This document shows positions 54,984 to 64,000 of a stretch of DNA of 64,000 nucleotides, piece after piece. Each line of letters opens with the position of its first letter. Position 1 is the stretch's first letter. Made by a program: the position numbers and the translations under genes. The notes under the pieces were generated by a model. It did not search any database, had not been told where the DNA came from, and saw nothing but the letters and a program-made list of their open reading frames with translations. Origin of the DNA: Bostrychus sinensis (taxonomy: Eukaryota; Chordata; Actinopteri; Gobiiformes; Eleotridae). The stretch is from contig CM036246.1 in NCBI GenBank assembly GCA_020698575.1, forward strand, positions 40,436,897-40,500,896, written 5' to 3'.

Positions 54984-55293
54984 TTAGTATATAATAAAGC
55001 CCAGTATAAGTAAGTATAAAGTAAAAGTAGTAATTAGTATAATTAGTAGACCATATCGTAATGTATAATAATAATAATACCTACATTTACAAAGCAATGC
55101 AATGCATTAAAATATGAAAAAAAAAAAACACTTCTTAATGTTAGACTGACAGATTCACAGATGTGCATTAAAATGTGTTACGTTTTAAAATATGCAGACA
55201 CGCAGGAGTATCTCTTATTCAATTAATCAAACAAAATAATCAAGAGATTACTCGATTACCAAAATAATCGATAGCTGCAGCCCTAGTCTGCAG

Positions 55294-55474
55294 AGTCTCC
55301 ACAGTCAGTATTTAAGCTGCCCTGGAGCTAGCAGCAGCATCAGCCATAACTCAGGAAAGTGCGGTGCTTGGAGGACACTAATTTCTGCTGAATTCGATTT
55401 TACATTTGGCTATTTTTGACATCGTCCAAAATTAAAAACGTGAATTAATCAAATTAATTTGATTTATCGCCCAG
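55294..55474. other. Short spacer (unit B)
   Basis: Copy of 21914-22094. No gene. Confidence 0.3.
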
Positions 55475-56340
55475 CCCTAGTTTGTAATTATCTAGCCTAC
55501 CGGCCTCCTGGTCCCTATTCAGAATTTTTAATCAAGTTCTCCGACCTTCTATCCAGTATAGTGTTAGCCTGGGATAAGATTGTAATAGTAGGGCATTTTA
55601 ATATTCATGTTGTTGACAGCAGCGACATGAATCTGGGCTCTATTAGACAACGCTGATTTCATTCAAAACATAAATGAACCCACTCATAGTCACCAGCACA
55701 GCCTGGACCTTGTTTTAACCTCTGGTATAGAGATTACTCAGCTCACTGTCCTTCCTCATAACCCCATACTCTCAGATCACTTTCTAATTACCTTTCAGTT
55801 TATACTCAGACTTTACTGTTCCAATGAATAAAACCCAGATTACAAGAGCATTATCTGATCAATCTGTTAGTACAATATTGAGTTTGTTGAGAACAGCTCC
55901 CATAGCTCGAGTCCTAGTTGAATTGATCAGTTTGTTGACAGCGCCACGCACTCATTAAAAACAGCTCTAGATAATGTAGCTCCATTAAAACAAAAGGTTG
56001 TTAGGCCGAATCGAGCAGCACCATGGTTTAATGCTGAAACACGTTCCCTTAAACAAGCAACCTGTAAATTAGAAAGGCTATGGCTCTGTCACTGCAGCTC
56101 AGAGCAGTCTCTGAATGCCTGGAAATATAGTCTTTTAAATTATAAAAAATCTCTGCATGAGGCCAAAACCAGGTACTATTCATCTTTAATAGAAGAAAAA
56201 AGAACAAGCCTAGGTTTGTGTTGAGCGCTGTAGCCAGGCTGACCACCAGTCACAGCTCAGTAGAACCCTGTATCCCTGTTACTCTCAGCTGGCAACACTT
56301 TCTTCACTTTTTTAACAACAAAATCACAAGTATTAGAGAC
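55475..56340 (+). pseudogene. L2-type LINE relic (unit B)
   Basis: Copy of 22085-22960 with the same broken endonuclease region (GHFNIHV). Confidence 0.7.
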
Positions 56341-56618
56341 AAATTAAAGGAAAGTCTCCCTACAATTATGGCGTTATATAATAATTTGAGCAGATAGAAC
56401 TGTTTTGTGCATGCGCTTCCTGATTTTCCTCGTTCGAGACGTCTGTGCTGCTGCGCTCTCAAAATGTTCTTCTCCTTGCTCAACTGTCTCCCCTCTGCTC
56501 TCAAAACTCTGATTTCCTCGCTCAAAACACAAAACGTCCTTTGCATGACAACCAATGGCAACAAATGTCAAATTTTCTGATTGGCTCAGACCCAGGGAAC
56601 GAGTATAGAGTTTTCTGA

Positions 56619-56936
56619 TTGGCTGCTGTGGCTCTGGGGCATCAGTGTGATGGTGAAAGTATTGAACAAGTCTCTATAGAATGTCCTCATGTTTCTATAT
56701 TTTGGTCTAATTTACAAAGTTATCTTTCAGGAATGTTTGGGAAAAGTGTTGCATTATCTAAACTTAAAATATTACTTATCTTTAATGCTTCAGCTTTCTC
56801 CTCCAATGAAATATATATAATCAACTTAACCATGATTCTTGCTAAGTATTACATGCACAAGATGAAATGGTTAGAAAAGGAGCCCTCATGGTATAATTTT
56901 AAAGAAACAGACTTTAAAACATTTGGCCTCTATTGA
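56619..56936 (+). pseudogene. L1-like ORF2 C-terminal relic (unit B)
   Basis: A continuous 105-codon frame with an ECPHVSIFW pattern and a terminal FKTFGLY, the C-terminal end of a Tx1/L1-like second reading frame. It lacks everything upstream. The unit-A copy has an extra base in the middle. Confidence 0.7.
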
Positions 56937-57119
56937 AAAATGAAAACTGAGTAATCAGAAATTAGCAAAAACAGTTAGAAAAAATTTAAAAAACGTCCCA
57001 GGATTTCCAGAATTGGAGTTGTAAACCAAGCTTGTAAAACAGTGATCTTTCACTTACGCAACATAGCCAGAATTACAAACATTTTATCTAAAGTGACGCT
57101 GAAAAACGTATCTATGCGT

Positions 57120-57262
57120 TGGTTACATCGACTGTAGGTTGGATTACTGTAACCCTCTGCTGGCAGTGCGCCCTATGAGCTCTTTAAAAAGTTTTCATCT
57201 TGTTCAAAATGCAGCAGTAAATGGCACGGCCCCATCCTACATTAATGATGTTATAGTGCTGT
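57120..57262 (+). pseudogene. L2-type LINE reverse-transcriptase relic (unit B)
   Basis: Copy of 23740-23885, broken frames with LDYCN and LVQNAA motifs. Confidence 0.55.
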
Positions 57263-58047
57263 AGCAGCCAAAGAGAGTGCGCTCACAAAATACAGGGTTT
57301 CTACAAAAAAAGCAACACCACCACCTACTGGACTGATAAAATAACAAAACATATATAAAATAATAAAGAGAGGTAGATTGTTATTGACCAGTATAAAAAT
57401 ACCAAATAAAATACGGACCAACAAGAATAAATTTAATATTTTACAATGCTAATAATATTCTTAAATGTCACCTTTTATGATTTTTTTGTATTTATTTTTT
57501 ATCAACAGTGCAAAAGTTTTTGACAAAAGACCATTACACACAAGAAATATGAATCTGACTCTGTCATAAAAAAAAAAAATAAAAAGTTGAAGTGGAGGAA
57601 ATAAAAGATTATAATTTCAAAGACAGGGATGAAGTGTTTTATCAGTTTGACAAATTCACATTCCAATGTCTGTGAGGTCAAAATGTTCACTAGAAATAAA
57701 CCCTGCAGTGTTGTAGCTTTAAACCCCATCCTTAAAAGCAAACCAATAATAACACTTTCTTTTCTTTATTCATTAGTAAAATGTACACAGTGTAAAAGTT
57801 CATCAAAATAATACAAAAAGGCATTTGTTCATTTGTTTTGGAATAATGTACATTTAAAGGCACAAAAGAACGCAGAGAGTGTGCTTCTCCTCTGGCAGTG
57901 CTCAGTTTGTCCTCTCAGTCCACAACAAATCAATATAGCAAAGTTAAACCAGGGCAGGCCATTTGTCCCAGGCCTCCAGAACGGAGGTGAGCAGGTGACA
58001 GTGGCTCAAGAGGAAGAGAGGTAATCCTATAACCGGAAGATAGGAGT
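57263..58047. other. AT-rich relic region (unit B)
   Basis: Copy of 23886-24662, including the SINE-like head at about 57986-58040. No gene. Confidence 0.35.
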
Positions 58048-58268
58048 CATAACTGTCAGTACTGCCACACCATTGGTCCATAACTGTCAGTACTGCCACA
58101 CCATTGGTCCATAACTGTCAGTACTGCCACACCATTGGTCCATAACTGTCAGTACTGCCACACCATTGGTCCATAACTGTCAGTACTGCCACACCATTGG
58201 TCCATAACTGTCAGTACTGCCACACCATTGGTCCATAACTGTCAGTACTGCCACACCCTTGGTCCATA
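58048..58268. repeat. 31-bp minisatellite (unit B), about 7 units
   Basis: Same unit as 24663-25070 but about half as many copies. The last unit has CCCTTGG for CCATTGG. Confidence 0.95.
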
Positions 58269-58447
58269 AACCAAGATAATGTAAACAGACATCTTCCCAT
58301 GCTTCTATAAAATTTCTCAAGAACAATTTGACAGAAATGGAGAGATTTCTTGTGTACACGCATGTTGCTTCCTTACATTTGTAAAAAAATATTTCAGACT
58401 GGACATCTGTATGGCTTGAGAACTTTCACTGAATCACATTTGTACAG

Positions 58448-61400
58448 CTATGGTTTCTCTCCTGTGTGACTCTTCATATGTTTTCTGAGATTACTCCTAA
58501 AGGCATATGGTTTCTTACAGACTGAACAGCTGTAAGGTTTCTCTCCAGTGTGAGTTCTCATATGATGTTTGAGATAATCTCTGTGGGCAAATGTTTTCTT
58601 ACAGACTGAACAGCTGTAAGGTTTCTCTCCTGTGTGAGTTCTCATATGGTCTTTGAGATGACCATTTTGAATAAATGTTTTCTTACAGACTGAACAGCTG
58701 TAAGGTTTCTCTCCAGTGTGAGTCTTCATATGGTTTCTGAGATTACTCATAGAGGTATATGGTATCTTACAGACTGAACAGCTGTAAGGTTTCTCTCCAG
58801 TGTGAGTTCTCATATGGTCTTTGAGATAACTTCTGTGGGCAAATGTTTTCTTACAGACTGAACAGCTGTAAGGTTTCTCTCCAGTGTGAGTTCTCATATG
58901 AACTTTGAGATTACCTCTGTGGGCAAATGTTTTCTTACAGACTGAACAGCTGTAAGGTTTCTCTCCTGTGTGAGTTCTCATGTGTATTTTGAACTGACCC
59001 TTTTGAACAAATGTTTTCTTACAAACTGAACAGCTGTAAGGTTTCTCTCCAGCGTGACTTCTCATATGCATGTTGAGAGTACTTGTATAAGCAAATGCTT
59101 TCTTACAGACTGAACAGCTGTAAGGTTTCTCTCCTGTATGAGTTCTCATGTGTGCTTGGAAATGACCCTTTTGAACAAATGTTTTCTTACAAACTGAACA
59201 GCTGTAAGGTTTCTCTCCAACGTGACTTCTCATATGCATGTTGAGAGTACTTGTATAAGCAAATGTTTTCTTACAGACTGAACAGGTATTAGGTTTCTCT
59301 CCAGTATGAGTTTTCATATGTACTTTGAGGGTCCAGCTTGCTGCAAACCCTCTCTTACAGACTGAACAGCTGTAAGGTTTCTCTCCAGTGTGAACTCTTG
59401 TGTGTCTGTGTAAATCCCGTTTAGTTGTGAATCTCTTTTTACAAACAGAGCACTCATGTTTTTTAGCTTTACCTCCTACATCAGTTCCTGATTTGTCACC
59501 ATCTTTTACAGTGTCACCAGTCTCTGGTGCAGACTTGTATTTGGTGAACAGACCTGAGTTTTGTGCAGCTGTACTTCTGTCTTTTATCTGGACTTGGTTG
59601 TAGTCGTCTCCATCAGCCTCTGTCTCCATCTGTTGAGTTGAACTGCTGGCTGGAGGTTCCCAGTCTTCATCATTGTCAGTGTCAGAAGAGTTGTCAGTTT
59701 GTTCCTCAGTCTCTGAGTGTAAATGTCCATGTGGGTCTAAGCTGGTGTTTGCTTCTGCTCGTCCACAGTCCTCTCCCTGTGTTTCCTCTCTGTGCTCAGT
59801 TTGTCTTTGTTGAAGTGAGGACTGTGCTTCACTCTTTACAGAGACAATAATGAACTCTGGGAGCTGCTCTTCCTCCTGTTTGATGCTCTGTTTCTCTGGT
59901 TCCTCTTTAGTTTGTGGTGTCTCTGTGATTTCCTGGTTCAGACTGAGGTCATGACTGCAGGAGTAATTCTGGACACCTGCAGGAGAAAATGTAAAGATCA
60001 CACAATTAAACCACTGATTATTATTTACAGAGGGCAAGGGCTGGACTCTGTCCCAGCTACGGCACGAGACAGGCACATCAGCACTGACAGACTGTAGATG
60101 CATCTTTAGAAATCTTTTGAAATATTGCACAGTTCATTCATTCATCTTCATGTTCTTCCAGTTACGGGTCACGGGTACTGGAGCCTGTCCCACAGGCTTT
60201 AGGCAAGGAACGTCCTGGACAGAGACTCGTTAGTCTCAGGGCTGACACAGAGACACTGACATTTGTTAGGATTTAGTCATGTCATTCTTTTTAGCTTCAG
60301 TCTAGTTTTAGTTGACTTAAAACTACTCTCATGAAAACTTCTCTTTACAGTGGACTTAGACACTGATAGACCTACTTCCTGAAGAGTCTGAAGTAGATGT
60401 TATGAAGGGTTTTTTCTTCACCATTTTGTTTCAGCCTAAGGATGATCTGGTTCACTTCCATCGAGACTGAATGTTGTGGGTTCACAGCAACAGCTTTCAA
60501 ATGCAAATGCCAAACCTGGAATTGAGTCCAGACCTTTTACCTGCTCACGATTACAAGAGTGCACCAAACATGAGAAAATTAAATTTGGAAGAAAGTTTCC
60601 CACTGAGGAGAAACCTGGACGGTCCTGGTGGCTCCAGTGTTACAAGAGAAAGACACTGACTATAACAGAGACTATAACACACTGTTGTATATTTATATAT
60701 CATTAAGAGGAAGCAGATGGGTTGCGGTGGGGTTTTGGTAAATAATATCCATCAGAAAATCTGGTCCTGAAGGGTGATTAAAATATTGTAACCCTACTGT
60801 AACTAGTTTTTTATTATTGTTTTTTTAAGTAAATCAAATTTCAGACACTAAACTCCACAAAAACTCCTGAAAAAATAGCACGAAATTCAAGCTTGGCAAA
60901 AATTAAATTTACACAAAGTCGACAAGAAACTATGTTACACAATGGCTAAGTGGCGACCCCTGGAAAATCAAATTACATTAGGAGATAGGAGGGTACACTT
61001 ATCCATCATGTGACCCTGAGTAAAACGTCTATGAGGACCACACCCATCTCCAACCATTTTAGCAGAGCCACAGCACAAACTTGTGAAATAATGCTGCATT
61101 TATGATACATCGGAATCTTGGAAAATTTGCTCTCCAACTTGGAAAAATGGCCTTGAACACCTTTTTGGGTCAGGATTTTTGCTCAGAAACTCGGGCGAAA
61201 GTGTTAGACTCCGAGCTCCCGAGTTGACGTCACAATCCTGGAGACTCCCTCTGTGACAGGAGCACAGTGTGGTTACTAACGGGGAAAGTCTTTTTAAACA
61301 AGAGATCTCACACTTGTGTGCAAAAATATACTTATCTTTGTTTAATGAATGAAGTTATCAGTGATACAGCTCTGCAAAAACATCTTTGACTGTTTATTTA

Positions 61401-62071
61401 TCACTGAACGACCAAAATAAAAATAGAAACATCCCATAAACTTCAACAATATCACTGCTGTATAATTAAGAATGGGTAACACTCATTTAGAAAATATCTT
61501 TTCTGAACCTAAACATTAAAACTATTTGACTGATGGAGTGTTTTCAGACGAGAGGGAGTTTCATTTGTTTTGGATTGTATGTGGGTTTTAAACAGAAATT
61601 AGAGTCAAGCAGAGGCCGAGATATAACTGTTCTGAGAGCAGTTTTATCAAAACATACTTTTTACTTCTACTTGAGTAATATTATTGTGAAGTAACAATCC
61701 TCTGACCTGAGTACAGTTTTTACAGCTTAAATACTGACTGTGGAGACTGCAGACGCTAAAACACTCATCACAGAGAAAGCCTCGTTAGCGCCGCACAGAG
61801 AGAACAGTAAAGCTCCCAGAATCCCCCGCGCACTGAGGTCTGCCCCGAGCACTGACTGTAGAAGTAAAGAGAACCAACCTGCTCTGTGGACCAGGACTCG
61901 TGGGCTCAGAACAGAGTCCAGGAGCTGCTGTTTTCTCTCGTTCTCCTCTTTTGAGCGACACAGTTCCTCCTCATACTCCGCTATTGTTCTTTCAAACAGC
62001 GCAAATATGTCTTCAGCAGCCGCAGTCAGCCGCTCATTCACCAAAGCTCTCAGCGTTTGGCCTTTAGACAT
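58448..62071 (-). CDS. C2H2 zinc-finger protein, unit B (two exons)
   Basis: Exon 1 is 61879-62071 (ATG at 62071) and exon 2 is 58448-59976 (acceptor CTGCAG), phase 1, about 573 residues. Exon 1 and the acidic linker are almost the same as in the unit-A protein. The finger array has 12 C2H2 fingers against 11, with a different order and different helix contact residues in nearly every finger. Fingers 3 and 5 carry the same helix, as do parts of 4 and 6, pointing to duplication of a two-finger block. The frame is intact and ends after a GEKP linker. A nuclear DNA-binding role is expected; the target is unknown. Confidence 0.88.
59977..61878 (-). other. Intron of the unit-B zinc-finger gene
   Basis: About 1.9 kb, copy of the unit-A intron with small indels. 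No other gene. Confidence 0.45.
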
Positions 62072-62129
62072 TTTTACAAACTGCTTTTAGCTTTAGCTCG
62101 GAGCTAACCACCGCTAACACAGCTCTGAC

Positions 62130-63427
62130 GCTTCCTCCTTCTTCTTCTTCTTCTCGTCCTCTCCGGCAGTCTACACGCCAAAGGCGCACTGCTGCCCCTC
62201 ACTGTTAAAAGGGGGTATTACACTCTGCTCCAATCACAGTCTGCGGTTCAGCCCAGAGGCAAAGACAAAGTTCATCACTGCTTTATGCGCTTCTTGCTGG
62301 TGTACAGATGGTCCAAGTAAGGTCTTCAGTGAGATTGACTTAAACTCCAGGTCAAATATTTGTAGAAAATGTCTCTTCTGTGTTCTGCAAACCTGCTACA
62401 CTCTAACAGAACATGGTGCACAGTTTCTTCCTTTCCACAGGTTTCACACTGGCCATTGATGTGCTTCCCTATTAGACAGAGACAAACATATAGTAATAAA
62501 GAGAAGTATGTTGTTATTGACCACTCTGCCCTCGGTTTAAAAATACTAAATAACATATGGCCCGAAAAGATTGATTTCATTATTTAACTGAATATAATTA
62601 ATAATTATTATTTATTAACAGTGCAACCTATTCATGAGACAGTGACTCGGGTTAATCATGTGATGCTGGCGTACATGTGGGGAAAAAAGTTTGCCAAACT
62701 CCACTAATAATGGACTTCTGTAAACAAACTATGAGTGATTTGAGTATTTATAAACCAGGCATTAAAAACCATGTGTTATATTCAAACCATACTTTACTTT
62801 TACGATCAAAACGCTCTGGATTAATGCAGCTGTTATTGCCTTAAGATGGAAGCTAGTTTACCTATTAGTGGGCGAAAAACTTCATGTCTGTGTGAGATGG
62901 ACCTGACAAATGTAAATTAGTATTTAGGCCAAAAGATTTCCACTATGGGCCGGTTCCAAGCCCGAGTTAATGTGTGGGTCACTTTGGAGAAAGAAAGATT
63001 TATCAGGTACCCCACACATGTCACCTGCAGTGAGGGGCCCTCCCAGAGCCGGCCCCTGGCACAGCTCACAGTTTAGGAGGCGCCGCACAGAGAAGTTTAA
63101 GTTAATGCTCACTAAAGTTTATCAAATGCTTTGTTTTTAGTGGTCGTGCTGTAGGAGGGGGCTCTTATTTAAAATCTTGCCTTGGGCTCCAACAGAGCTA
63201 GGACCGGCTCTGGGCCCTCCTCTGCAGATATTTTTTGGTACGTGACCTTTAATAAAACAGGTTTAGACACCTCTGCATTAAACAAATGTACAAATTCTAG
63301 TAAACAATTAATCATTTGCACATTTTTGGACACTGTGCACCTTAACCTTTAGTTTAGAACACGTCTCTTCCTTACACCTCCAGTCATTACAAACTATCAC
63401 AGAATTATGCCATCTTCCTAAATCAAC
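62130..63427. repeat. Truncated third unit (unit C): LINE tail plus Ig upstream region
   Basis: Matches 10186-11466 and about 41405-42655. It carries the I-like LINE 3' end on the - strand (C-terminal frame 62326-62580) and the Ig upstream region. The match stops at 63427, before the TATA-like box and exon 1. It joins directly to the upstream end of the unit-B zinc-finger gene. Confidence 0.85.
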
Positions 63428-64000
63428 TATTGAATATTTCTATATAAAGCTTTGCGTATTATCATTAAACTTATATTTTGTTGTACTACTGCTAAGGTTA
63501 ATAACGGCTCAACATTAGTAATAATAATAGTTGGGTCTTATGTCATGTTTTTCCACTGTAAGCTCAGCTTACAGTTGGGTGCATTGTTCATTTATAAAAT
63601 TGCACACATAACAAACAAAGCTGCTACAAAGTTATCAGACTCAAGGCTGCAGGTGTGAACCCCTGTGGCCCAGCCCGATGCGTGGGAGACAAAGAAGATA
63701 ACGCTCTGCTGAGATCGTCATACACAATATACAAACTATTGTCAAGCCTGGCTCGTATAAGGCTCGACAAACAAGACCTGAACAGGATGTATGCCAATTA
63801 AATAGTAATTTATTAAAGAAACGTGACCAAATTATATTAAACAAGATAAAAGTGTGGCCTATATGGGCAATCTGTAACATCAATAGTGAGTGTAAGTGTT
63901 GGATGTGAAAACTAAAGTGAAACAAACAAAATAGGTGCACCAACAAAGGAAAAGGTGGCTGCAGGTGAGCAGGCTGTGGCGAGCAGAGACCAGGTGGGTG
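63428..64000. other. Unassigned sequence after the duplicated array
   Basis: Not related to units A or B. AT-rich, with no supported gene; the longest frame (63641-63946, -) has no recognisable feature. Confidence 0.35.

Larger units (their letters stand above)
48393..55285. mobile_element. hAT-like element (unit B) split by Gypsy-2
   Basis: Same insertion as 20898-21905, flanked by GTCTGCAG at 48385-48392 and 55286-55293. Its two parts (48393-49101 and 54984-55285) surround the Gypsy element. Confidence 0.9.
30846..62128. repeat. Segmental duplication, unit B
   Basis: Second copy of the cassette. Insertions found only here: Gypsy-1, the LINE at 40426, the solo LTR, the hAT at 43969 and Gypsy-2. 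Apart from these, large tracts look near-identical to unit A by eye. Confidence 0.93.

Overview
The window looks like repeat-rich genomic DNA of a ray-finned (teleost) fish. I infer this from four things: the mix of BEL/Pao, Gypsy, Penelope-like, L1, L2 and I/Nimb-type retroelements with hAT-type MITEs and a DANA-like SINE; vertebrate-style genes with long introns; phase-1 immunoglobulin (Ig) exons of ICAM/VCAM type; and C2H2 zinc-finger genes with the N-terminal exon typical of fish. No species is claimed.

Layout. The backbone is a tandem segmental duplication with a spacing of about 30.8 kb (position 1 corresponds to about 30846). Unit A runs from before the window to about 28.86 kb. Unit B runs from about 30.8 to 62.13 kb. 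A third, truncated unit C runs from about 62.13 to 63.43 kb. Each full unit carries, in order: a hAT-type MITE, an unrecognised gene-like fragment, an I-like LINE 3' end, a secreted ICAM/VCAM-like Ig locus (+ strand), a second hAT-type MITE, relics of L2 and L1 LINEs, a 31-bp minisatellite, and a two-exon C2H2 zinc-finger gene (- strand). Unit A has two Ig genes in tandem (the second frameshifted). Unit B has one, whose exon 2 looks like a recombinant of the two and whose exon 3 is frameshifted.

Insertions after the duplication distinguish the units, and each unit supplies the empty site for the other. Unit A received an intact BEL/Pao element (843-8427, 5-bp TSD, LTRs with 3 differences in 509 bp). 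Unit B received an intact Gypsy element (31736-40056, LTRs apparently identical over 919 bp), a LINE fragment (40426-40866, 13-bp TSD), a solo LTR (40924-41400), a non-autonomous hAT (43969-44972, 8-bp TSD) nested in an older hAT MITE, and a 5'-truncated, frameshifted Gypsy element (49102-54983) nested in another hAT MITE.

The most notable signal is at the gag/pol junction of the intact Gypsy element. A slippery heptamer GTTAAAC lies directly before the gag stop codon, with a 6-nt spacer and then a 9-bp stem-loop. This is the layout of a -1 programmed ribosomal frameshift signal. The other main points of interest are fast turnover of the zinc-finger arrays between the two copies and the birth-and-death pattern of the Ig genes. 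No bacterial features, CRISPR arrays, rRNA genes or intact tRNA genes were seen.
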